Shown here piece by piece: positions 1-6,378 of a DNA stretch of 15,863 bases (within the stretch, counting starts at the first letter, position 1; each line of letters starts with the position of its first letter). The position numbers and the translations under genes are program-made. Source of the DNA: SIG622 sp045596605 (GTDB lineage: Bacteria > Bacillota > Clostridia > Oscillospirales > CAG-382); contig JAZOCR010000115.1 in the NCBI GenBank assembly GCA_045596605.1, forward strand, positions 1 to 15,863. The letters run 5' to 3'. The notes under the pieces were generated by a model that was not told the DNA's origin, searched no databases, and saw only the letters and a list, made by a program, of their open reading frames with translations.

Positions 1-733
1 GGCTCGTCTGTTTCTGTTCAAGTCATACGGCGCCGCTTGCGGTTTTACCCATTTTCTTGCCCTCGGAGTTGAGGAGCAGGGTAATAGTCATAGCGTATGC
101 GTCCTTGCCGAGCTTCCTTCTGATAAGCTCCGTACCGCCAAGCATATTCGACCACTGGTCGTCGCCGCCGAACTGCATATTACAGCCGTATTCCTTGTAG
201 AGATGGTAGAAGTCGTAGGACTGCATAATCATATAGTTGAATTCAAGGAAGGAAAGTCCCTTTTCCATTCTCTGCTTGTAGCACTCTGCACGAAGCATAT
301 TGTTAACGGAGAAGCAAGCGCCAACCTCACGGAGAAGGTCGATATAGTTGAGCTTCAAAAGCCAGTCTGCGTTGTTTACCATTTCCGCCTTGCCTTCGCC
401 AAACTCAATAAAACGCTCCATCTGCTTTTTAAAGCAGTCACAGTTGTGCTGAATGATTTCCGGGGTCATCATACTTCTCATATCTGTTCTTCCGGAGGGG
501 TCGCCGATGTAACCTGTACCGCCGCCTATAAGAGCAACCGGCTTGTTGCCTGCCATCTGAAGTCTTTTCATAAGACAGAGTGCCATAAAGTGACCTACGT
601 GCAGTGAATCTGCCGTCGGGTCAAATCCGATGTAAAATTTTGCCTTTCCGTTATTTACGAGCTCTCTTATTTCGTTTTCATCTGTAAGCTGTGCAAGAAG
701 CCCTCTTGCACGAAGTTCTTCGAAAATCTGCAT
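1..733 (-). CDS. tyrS: Tyrosyl-tRNA synthetase, N-terminal part, interrupted by an in-frame UGA; runs off the window
   Basis: Class I aminoacyl-tRNA synthetase that charges tRNA-Tyr in the cytosol. The uninterrupted part is 236 residues of a family usually about 400-420 long. It shows YIGFDPTADSLHVGH (HIGH motif, residues about 35-49), the tyrosine-pocket segment QFGGDDQWSN, and the KMSKS equivalent KKMGKT near the end. The start ATG at 731-733 has AAGGAG seven bases upstream. The frame is then broken by TGA at 23-25. Relatives continue GAV-W-LD..KTS at this point; here the frame reads AV-stop-LEQKQTS, so the UGA sits exactly where a conserved Trp (UGG) belongs, and the frame stays open beyond it to the window edge. 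If real, the C-terminal anticodon-binding and S4 domains are lost. Expression is controlled by the T-box leader upstream. The identification is very sure; whether the gene is intact, mutated or mis-sequenced is not. Confidence 0.93.
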
Positions 734-787
734 TTTATATCTCCTTAAATTTAATTACTTTAAAGACAGCAGTACGTTTGCGGAAAC

Positions 788-820
788 AAAAAAATCCCGT
801 CCTCAAACGTAAGGACGAGA
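788..820 (-). terminator. Rho-independent terminator arm of the tyrS T-box
   Basis: On the minus strand TCTCGTCCT (820-812) pairs with AGGACGGGA (803-795), including one U-G pair, giving a 9-bp stem with an 8-nt loop and followed by seven U (794-788). Its 5' arm lies just after the T-box sequence, so formation should compete with the antiterminator. Confidence 0.9.
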
Positions 821-1029
821 AGCTCCCGTGGTACCACCTTAATTGTGTAAAACTGATTTTACACCACTTATATCCGCATAACGCACGGCGTACGTCACAG
901 CCTACTTTTAAAAATTTTCGGTGTGAAGCTCCGGAATGTATTTGATAACGCACGGGTGCAGACTTTCACCGACCGTCTGCTCTCTGAAACGCCACTGCGG
1001 TATCTACTTGTTTCCATCAAAGCATATTT
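788..1029 (-). promoter_or_regulatory. T-box riboswitch leader of tyrS (Tyr specifier)
   Basis: Leader RNA that reads uncharged tRNA-Tyr and switches between a terminator and an antiterminator. Read on the minus strand it has a Stem I with the AGAGA-type motif (TCAGAGAGCAGACGG near 975-990) followed by GGTGAAAGTC. A UAC Tyr codon lies in the specifier-loop position at 940-938, followed by CCGGAGC. The conserved T-box AAGGTGGTACCACGGGAGC lies at about 840-822. The UGGU bulge would pair with an ACCA tRNA 3' end, as expected for tRNA-Tyr with A73. A terminator follows directly. The start is inferred from the promoter at 1036-1064; the tyrS start codon is about 55 nt past the terminator. Confidence 0.93.
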
Positions 1030-1035
1030 TTGCAG

Positions 1036-1064
1036 ATTATATCACATATGTTTATCTTTGTCAA
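1036..1064 (-). promoter_or_regulatory. Consensus sigma-A promoter of tyrS
   Basis: Minus strand TTGACA (1064-1059), 17-bp spacer, TATAAT (1041-1036). Both hexamers match the consensus perfectly. The expected start of transcription is near 1029, just ahead of T-box Stem I. Confidence 0.92.
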
Positions 1065-1128
1065 GAGCTTATTTGTTAAAGTTGTGCCCCGAAACTTACT
1101 GTGCGGATTACATTTTTGACAAAAAACC

Positions 1129-1157
1129 TTGTATTTTTCGTCCGGCTGTGTTAAAAT
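1129..1157 (+). promoter_or_regulatory. Possible sigma-A promoter of comEC
   Basis: TTGTAT (1129-1134), 17 bp, TAAAAT (1152-1157), about 30 bp before the comEC start. The -35 is weak. A perfect TTGACA at 1116-1121 lies too far from any -10 to pair with it. Plausible from position only. Confidence 0.4.
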
Positions 1158-1188
1158 ATAGTGTACTATATTTTTGAGGGCAGCTTTT

Positions 1189-3516
1189 ATGATTATCCAT
1201 TCCGAAAATTACAATAAATACGGGCTTTACTGCGCCGCTTTTTGCCTTTCGGTATTTTTGTTTCTGGACTCCGGAAGCTTCTTTGTGCCGGGCGCTTGCG
1301 CAATTCTTTTGGCTTTGTGTTCAGTAGGGCTTCTTTTCGTCAAAGGTGATTACCGGTATTATTGCCGGATAGCCTCAAGGGTTATTCTGTCGGCGGTAGC
1401 CGGCATATTTGTTGCTATGTCTGCACGTGCGGTATATTATGTTCCTGCAGAAAAATTCATCCACGAATACGGCGGGGCGCAGTGTGAGCTTCTTGTGGAA
1501 ATTGAAGAAATTGCATCACGTGGCGACAACTATGCAAATTACAACGCAGTAATTCTTTCTGCAGACGGTAAAGCGATAAATCAAAAATTCGGAGTAAATC
1601 CAAAAATCCGTATTTCCGCCTTTGGCGATGACTTTTTAAAAGTTGGAGAGATAGTAAGCTTTTCTGCCGTGCCGTCTGTTCCGGAACAGGTAACCGCAGG
1701 TGGCTTTGAGGAGAGGCGTTATCTTGAATCACAGTGTATTTTTGTCACTTGTACTGCAGAATCTGCTTTCCTGCCGGTGGCACAAAGAAAAATGAACGCC
1801 GTGGAGAGCATTCGCAGTAAAATGAGCGAGGGAATTTCAAAATATATCGGGAAATACACGCAGGGCTACGAGGCGGCTGTTTCAAAATGTATGCTTCTTG
1901 GCGACAAAAGTGAGATAGACTCCTATCTTAAAGATATTTTCCGTGCAAGCGGCGTTTCACATGTGCTGAGCGTTTCGGGACTGCATCTTTCAATTTTGTT
2001 TTACACTGTAATGTATATTTTCGGACTTCGCAGGAACCGTAAAAGAAGAAGATTTCCTGCTGCAGAGCTTGTTTCCTGCACGGTTGCAATTCTTTATATG
2101 ATTATTTCCGGCTTTACACCGTCTATAATGCGTGCCGGATTTATGCTGATAATCTCGAGTGCTTTTGAAGCCTACAAATACTACGTTCAAAAGCTTTCAA
2201 AGCCTGAAAGTATAATGCGTTCGCAACGCTTCGGACATTTTGACAGTCTTACCTCACTTCTCGGTGCCGCTGCGGTAATATGTGTCGTGTCACCCTATTC
2301 CTTATATGACATAGGTATGCAGATGTCCTTTTTGTCTACTCTTGGAATTGTTCTTTCAATGTCCGTTTATTCAAAATACAAGGTGAGAATCAATCCGTTC
2401 TTTATACGTCCGGTAATTACTTCACTTGTTATAACCCTTTCCGCAGTGAGCTTCACATTCCCGGTGTGCGTGTATAACTTTGGAGCGCTTTCATCAATGT
2501 CTGCTTTGTCAAATCTTCTTATAACTCCGATTATTACACCGCTTCTGGCATTGTTGCTTTTTCTGGCACTTTTGTCACTGCTTCCTGCAGCTGTGCCTGT
2601 GGTGTTTATCTGTTCACTACTCGGAAAAATATCTGCTTTTCTTGCATCGATTTGTATACGCATCGCAGAAATAAATTCCTCCTTTGCTTTTTCGAATCTT
2701 GATGCTGCAGATAATTTTACTGTAAATATGCTTTTTTCTGCACTTGTAATTACAGCCGTTGTGTTTGCAATTTTCCGTCATCGCCGCACAAGTGTTATTG
2801 CCTGTGGCTCGGTGATTGTACTTTTCCTTGCTTGCACCTCGGTGTATTTTACAAATACCGCTATTTCGTACGGAAAGCCTACGCTAAGCATAGGTACCCT
2901 TTCACAGCTTCCGTATGCGTGTGCCCGTGTTGCGGATACCCGAGTGATTTTTGACAGCGGAGAGGGGCTTGCCTCAAGGCATTTTATGAGCGAAGTTCTT
3001 GGCAATGACCTTTATAAAACGGATAATATTTATACTGTGAGTATTTGTGAAGATACGGATTTGGAATCGGTTTATTACAACGTAACCGTATTTAATGAAA
3101 ATAACGGAATAAACACCCTGCTTCTTCCGTCACTTAAGGCGTGTGACCGTGCAGGCTTTGATAGGGAAGCATATATGTATTTTGTCAGAAAACTGCAGGA
3201 GCGGAATTACGATATTTGCTTTTACAGCGAAGAAATTGCGCTTGGAAACACAGTAATCAAATGCAAGCACGATAAAAGCTATACAAGCTTTGAATTTTCT
3301 GACTACGCAGTCATATTTGCAGACGAATATAGTACTGAACTTGCAGCAAGCTTTGCAAAGGGCAAGGATTACTGCGTGTTTTTCTGTAAAAGAGTAAGCA
3401 GTGCAGATGAGGGCAATTACAATTCTCACGCACAGCTATACGTTACATCACCCGTTCACAAAGAAATAGACGGCGCAAACAGAATAATTCCACAGAAAGT
3501 CACACTTCTTGAATAA
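1189..3516 (+). CDS. comEC: ComEC/Rec2 family DNA-uptake channel protein with a degenerate metallo-beta-lactamase-like domain
   Basis: Polytopic membrane protein of the natural transformation channel, which moves single-stranded DNA across the cytoplasmic membrane. I take ATG 1189 (775 residues) because GAGGG (1176-1180) lies eight bases upstream; a TTG at 1174 in the same frame overlaps that site. Order of domains: N-terminal hydrophobic segments (about residues 10-85), an OB-like DUF4131 region ending in the family signature GGFEERRYL (about 165-173), then the competence domain with LLGDKSEID (G238, D239) and SGVSHVLSVSGLHLS (H266) and many membrane helices to about residue 535. The soluble C-terminal part (about 565-775) keeps the IFDSGEG strand of the metallo-beta-lactamase-like fold. 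The usual THxDxDH-type metal site is replaced by ICEDTDLE, and no His cluster is visible. It is divergent from tyrS; no hairpin terminator follows. Family assignment is sure; competence of this organism is not shown. Confidence 0.92.
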   Translation: MIIHSENYNKYGLYCAAFCLSVFLFLDSGSFFVPGACAILLALCSVGLLFVKGDYRYYCRIASRVILSAVAGIFVAMSARAVYYVPAEKFIHEYGGAQCELLVEIEEIASRGDNYANYNAVILSADGKAINQKFGVNPKIRISAFGDDFLKVGEIVSFSAVPSVPEQVTAGGFEERRYLESQCIFVTCTAESAFLPVAQRKMNAVESIRSKMSEGISKYIGKYTQGYEAAVSKCMLLGDKSEIDSYLKDIFRASGVSHVLSVSGLHLSILFYTVMYIFGLRRNRKRRRFPAAELVSCTVAILYMIISGFTPSIMRAGFMLIISSAFEAYKYYVQKLSKPESIMRSQRFGHFDSLTSLLGAAAVICVVSPYSLYDIGMQMSFLSTLGIVLSMSVYSKYKVRINPFFIRPVITSLVITLSAVSFTFPVCVYNFGALSSMSALSNLLITPIITPLLALLLFLALLSLLPAAVPVVFICSLLGKISAFLASICIRIAEINSSFAFSNLDAADNFTVNMLFSALVITAVVFAIFRHRRTSVIACGSVIVLFLACTSVYFTNTAISYGKPTLSIGTLSQLPYACARVADTRVIFDSGEGLASRHFMSEVLGNDLYKTDNIYTVSICEDTDLESVYYNVTVFNENNGINTLLLPSLKACDRAGFDREAYMYFVRKLQERNYDICFYSEEIALGNTVIKCKHDKSYTSFEFSDYAVIFADEYSTELAASFAKGKDYCVFFCKRVSSADEGNYNSHAQLYVTSPVHKEIDGANRIIPQKVTLLE

Positions 3517-3548
3517 AGGGCATAAAAAAGGGATAATTTATTAAACAA

Positions 3549-3578
3549 TTGATTTTTTCGTCATCTTTTGTCTATAAA
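3549..3578 (+). promoter_or_regulatory. Possible promoter for the DUF2344 gene
   Basis: TTGATT (3549-3554), 18 bp, TATAAA (3573-3578) in the AT-rich 142-bp gap after comEC. Other AT-rich -10-like words nearby (TATGAT 3581, TATAGT 3631) make the choice uncertain. Confidence 0.3.
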
Positions 3579-3658
3579 CATATGATATTATTAGCTTTGT
3601 ATATTTGTGCAAAAATGTGTTTACATAATGTATAGTATTTTTGAAAGGAACAGAACAA

Positions 3659-4300
3659 ATGCCGAATTTCAGAGTTATCTTCTCCAAGGATGACGTTCTT
3701 ATATACATATCACATCTTGACCTTAATCACACCTTTATAAGAGCGCTGAACAGGGCAGGAGTGGAGCTGAAATATTCAGAGGGCTTCAATCCCCACCCTA
3801 AGATTGTTTTTGCGCTTCCCTTGTCCGTAGGTATGGCAGGGGAAAACGAAATACTTGATATTGGTGTTGCAGACGAGAATATGACTGCAGAAAGCCTATA
3901 TAAAATACTTTCCGCCGAGATGCCGGCGCACATAACTATTAAAGAGGTTTACGAAGCAGACAGAAAGATAAATCATATTTCAAGTGCTAAATATGTTATA
4001 CAGATTTCAAAGACAGGACTATGCTGTGAGCTTGAAAAGTTCTTCGGCACTGAAATAAGCGTTCTTAAAAAGACCAAGAGCGGTGAGAAAACCGTGAATA
4101 TTTCCGGTCAGATACGCAGTGCCGAGTTTTGTGAGTCCTGCGGTAAAACCATTATATGTGCCGTGCTTGATGCAAGAGCTGACAGCTATCTCAATCCCGA
4201 GCTTATACTTCGTGCTATGAGGGATAAGGGGATGCTTACCGATGACGATGTCTATACAGTTAAAAGAAGCGAAATTCTGTTTGAACCTAAAAAAGCGTAA
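3659..4300 (+). CDS. TIGR03936/DUF2344 family protein (radical SAM-associated), stand-alone
   Basis: Protein of 213 residues matching the DUF2344 family. The N-terminus has RVIFSKDDVLIYISHLDLNH, then RALNRAGVELKYSEGFNPHPKIVFALPLSVG, which is the family signature. A C-terminal segment holds CESCGKTIICAVLDA and a short stretch ending LNPELILRAM. ATG 3659 is chosen because AAAGGA lies nine bases upstream; a TTG at 3641 in frame overlaps that ribosome binding site. In many bacteria this domain is fused to, or directly follows, a B12-binding radical SAM protein and precedes RNase G and rplU. None of these is here: comEC is upstream and an SGNH-like gene starts 15 bp downstream. Its biochemical role is unknown; RNA modification has been suggested only by context. 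Confidence 0.88.
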   Translation: MPNFRVIFSKDDVLIYISHLDLNHTFIRALNRAGVELKYSEGFNPHPKIVFALPLSVGMAGENEILDIGVADENMTAESLYKILSAEMPAHITIKEVYEADRKINHISSAKYVIQISKTGLCCELEKFFGTEISVLKKTKSGEKTVNISGQIRSAEFCESCGKTIICAVLDARADSYLNPELILRAMRDKGMLTDDDVYTVKRSEILFEPKKA

Positions 4301-4315
4301 GGGGGAAGCTTTGAT

Positions 4316-5824
4316 ATGTCTGAAATAAGAAGTACTGATAAAAGCAAAAAAGCAGATAAGGCAAAAAAGATATCAAATATTTTAATTTCATCAATTTTCA
4401 GCGTTCTTGTAATAGGCGTCGGTGTTTATGCATTTTTGGCGCCTAAGCCCACCTATTCCGAATCAGAAAAGCGTGAGCTCGCAAAAATGCCGGAGCTTAC
4501 TGTTGAAAACATTGCAGACGGCACATTTACCGACGGTTACGATATTTATTTTTCCGATACCTTCCCCGGCAGAGATACACTTGTGGATTTTGCTACAACA
4601 GTAAAGGACTTCAAGGGAGTTCGTGCTTTCGTGGAAGGCGGTAAAACCATTTATACCGCCGATGACGATATGTATTCAACCGAGGAAAAAGAAGTTGAAA
4701 TTGACGAGAGCAAATTCAATAATGCTGAAAAAATAGAAATTTCCGATGAAGTTGTAAACACCGAGGAAGATGAATTTATTCCCGGACAGCACGAGGAAAC
4801 AAAGCCTGACGATTCAAAAAATACGGAAGCAGACGTAAGTGAAGGCGATGGAGAGTCCGGAAACAAGGGCGAACCCGAAAAAGAGCAGGAAGAACAAAAG
4901 AAGAACGACAAGCCGGTAGGAGCCGAAGGACCTGCAGGAGAAAAAAGAGGTTCACTGTACGTTGTGGGCAATACCGCACTTGAGCTTTTCCGGGGTAATG
5001 AGGTTTCATCAAAGATTTACGCCGAAGCTATAAACACCTATGCAAAATATCTTCCGGAAACAGTAAATATATACGATATGGTAGTGCCGACGCATACGGA
5101 ATTTGCGCTACCGCTTTCCGACCGCTCAGTATCAAACGAGCAGCGTCCGGTGCTTGACGCAATACGTGACAATCTTGTCGAGCGCATAACCTTTGTAGAT
5201 CCCTACGATAAAATACGTGAGCACTATGAAATGGGAGAGTATCTCTATTTCAGAAGTGACCATCACTGGACAGCCCTCGGTGCCTATTACGCATACGCAG
5301 AATTCTGTGAAGTGCTTGGTTTTGAGCCGGTTGATATTACAAGCTATGAAACCGGAAGAATAGAGCCTTTCCTTGGAACATTCTATCAGTCCTCAAGAGA
5401 TGCGGCACTCAAAGCATCTCCGGACTATGTTGATTATTACAAGGTTGACGTTCCTATGGCGGTTACACGTTACGATGCAAACGGCGGGGCGTATAACGCA
5501 AGACTCTATTATACCTACGTTAAGGGTGAAGCAAATTCCTATCTCGCTTTCCTTGGTGGAGATTTCCCCTATATCAAAGCTGTGACGGAAAACAAAAACG
5601 GAAGAAAGCTTATTGTATTCAAGGAATCCTACGGAAACCCGCTCATTCCTTTCCTTGCACCCCACTTTGAAGAAATTCACGTGGCTGATATAAGATATTT
5701 CCCCTATAATGCAGTTAATTTCATTAATCAGTACGGTGTTACCGACGTTCTGTTTGTAAACGGACTTATGTCCGCAAGTACAGGTGCAAGGGTTGATGAG
5801 ATATACGGAATGCTAAACAAATAA
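4316..5824 (+). CDS. DHHW/AlgX-like SGNH-fold protein, membrane-anchored
   Basis: Extracytoplasmic protein of 502 residues related to the DHHW family and AlgX/AlgJ-type SGNH acetyltransferases, which move acetyl groups to cell-surface polymers. It has a Lys-rich cytosolic start, one membrane helix (about residues 22-42, ILISSIFSVLVIGVGVYAFL), then YSESEKRELAKMPELT and DGYDIYFSDTFPGRD, both typical of the family. A strongly acidic, Glu/Asp/Lys/Ser/Gly-rich linker follows (about 110-210), then the SGNH-like core. The presumed catalytic residues are D315 and H317 in SDHHWT and S438 in KESYGN. The ribosome binding site GGGGGAAG is 8 bp upstream, and only 15 bp separate it from the DUF2344 gene, so they are probably co-transcribed. 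No MBOAT acyl-donor partner is in the window; acetyl transfer is an inference from the family. A strong terminator follows. Confidence 0.85.
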   Translation: MSEIRSTDKSKKADKAKKISNILISSIFSVLVIGVGVYAFLAPKPTYSESEKRELAKMPELTVENIADGTFTDGYDIYFSDTFPGRDTLVDFATTVKDFKGVRAFVEGGKTIYTADDDMYSTEEKEVEIDESKFNNAEKIEISDEVVNTEEDEFIPGQHEETKPDDSKNTEADVSEGDGESGNKGEPEKEQEEQKKNDKPVGAEGPAGEKRGSLYVVGNTALELFRGNEVSSKIYAEAINTYAKYLPETVNIYDMVVPTHTEFALPLSDRSVSNEQRPVLDAIRDNLVERITFVDPYDKIREHYEMGEYLYFRSDHHWTALGAYYAYAEFCEVLGFEPVDITSYETGRIEPFLGTFYQSSRDAALKASPDYVDYYKVDVPMAVTRYDANGGAYNARLYYTYVKGEANSYLAFLGGDFPYIKAVTENKNGRKLIVFKESYGNPLIPFLAPHFEEIHVADIRYFPYNAVNFINQYGVTDVLFVNGLMSASTGARVDEIYGMLNK

Positions 5825-5842
5825 TTATTATATGAACCTTAG

Positions 5843-5888
5843 AAACTCCCGGCAAAGCTAAAAAATGCTTGCACGGGAGTTTGTTTTT
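5843..5888 (+). terminator. Rho-independent terminator after the DHHW gene
   Basis: AAACTCCCG (5843-5851) pairs with CGGGAGTTT (5874-5882); the interior can extend the stem through GCAA/TTGC. TTGTTTTT follows. It separates the comEC-DHHW side from the sporulation block. Confidence 0.9.
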
Positions 5889-6015
5889 AAAAAAGCAATT
5901 TAAAGCCCTGTTTTTGTGGCAAATTCTACCTGTTTTGCATAATATACAGTGTGGCAGATGAAATTTTAAAGCCATAGAACGGCCGCACGGCGGTCTTTGA
6001 AAGGAAACTACCGTT

Positions 6016-6168
6016 ATGAACAAGCTTGCGGCAATAATCGGAATTTTTATTCTTTCCTTCGGTATGAGTATACTTCTTTGCTGTATACTTCCGCCGGGGG
6101 CTCTGGTCTTTGTTCAGGCGGTGCTTCTCATTGCCGCAGGCGTTTTCTTCGTGTTTTCCGTCTGCTGA
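6016..6168 (+). CDS. Small two-helix membrane protein, unrecognised, upstream of spoVM
   Basis: Open frame of 50 codons, ATG 6016 to TGA 6168, with AAAGGA ten bases upstream. I do not recognise a family. Almost every residue is hydrophobic: one predicted membrane helix at about residues 4-25 and a second at about 28-49, separated by a Pro-Pro-Gly turn (26-28), with a Cys-Cys pair at 22-23 and a final Cys. The only charged residue is Lys3. It lies 33 bp upstream of the spoVM-like gene on the same strand, after a strong terminator at 5888, so it probably opens the same transcript. By position it may act in spore envelope formation, but that is inference. The good ribosome binding site and the coherent two-helix pattern argue for a real gene; its short length is the main reason for doubt. 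Confidence 0.62.
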   Translation: MNKLAAIIGIFILSFGMSILLCCILPPGALVFVQAVLLIAAGVFFVFSVC

Positions 6169-6201
6169 CTTTAATTATTCTACATTAAGCGGGGTTGTAT
6201 T

Positions 6202-6276
6202 ATGAAAATAGTTGTGTTTAAGCCTCCGAAGCTTCTGGTGCCGATTTTAAAGCTGTTTATAAAAAAGAAGCAATAA
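6202..6276 (+). CDS. spoVM: SpoVM-like spore coat anchoring peptide (24 residues)
   Basis: Micro-gene coding for 24 residues, ATG 6202 to TAA 6276. The peptide begins MKIVVFKPPKLL and ends LFIKKKQ. This fits SpoVM: the Bacillus subtilis peptide is 26 residues, begins MKFYTIKLPKFL and ends in a basic tail, and clostridial versions commonly start MKIVV. The conserved Lys7, Pro9 and Lys10 are present, and the rest can form an amphipathic helix. SpoVM is made in the mother cell, lies flat on the convex outer forespore membrane and anchors SpoIVA, which starts coat assembly. AGCGGGG seven bases upstream is an adequate ribosome binding site. The downstream neighbour is sipL, whose product acts in the same basal coat layer, which strongly supports the call. 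Unusual here are a second Pro at position 8, Pro14 in place of the small-residue region, and the absence of glycine. Confidence 0.85.
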   Translation: MKIVVFKPPKLLVPILKLFIKKKQ

Positions 6277-6288
6277 AAACTATTGCCG

Positions 6289-6317
6289 GAATATTTATTG
6301 CCCTTTGCGAGTATATT
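6289..6317 (+). promoter_or_regulatory. Sigma-E-like promoter element before sipL
   Basis: GAATATT (6289-6295) fits the -35 pattern for sigma-E; after 14 bp comes AGTATATT (6310-6317), a weak -10. It resembles the element before spoIID, sharing GGAATAT, then CCCTTTG at the same offset, then a TATA-containing -10. It lies in the 102-bp gap between spoVM and sipL. The -10 matches the Bacillus consensus CATACAAT only in about half its positions. Confidence 0.45.
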
Positions 6318-6378
6318 TGTATAAAAATAACGTGTCGGAGATGTTTTTGTCAATGATGCGAGCAAAGGAGAAAAACAA

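Noticed and set aside
1..25. UGA reassigned to Trp throughout the genome, suggested by the tyrS frame
   Set aside because: UGG codes Trp in other genes here (for example DQWSN in tyrS, SDHHW, LysM DTLW), and UGA ends the dehydrogenase and smpB at positions fitting family length. A local mutation or error is simpler.
1174..1188. TTG 1174 as comEC start
   Set aside because: It overlaps the GAGGG ribosome binding site of ATG 1189, which has ideal spacing.
1990..2663. Several antisense open frames within comEC, and similar ones inside tyrS, sipL, spoIID, htrA and yifB
   Set aside because: They are shadows of strong coding genes with no ribosome binding sites or family resemblance.
3641..3658. 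TTG 3641 as start of the DUF2344 gene
   Set aside because: It lies just before and within the AAAGGA site; ATG 3659 gives the family-typical N-terminus.
5938..5946. CATAATATA resembling a sigma-K or sigma-E -10 before the 50-residue gene
   Set aside because: No matching -35 at the proper distance (GC instead of AC for sigma-K; nothing like (G/A)ATATT for sigma-E). It could still be a promoter, but not from this evidence.
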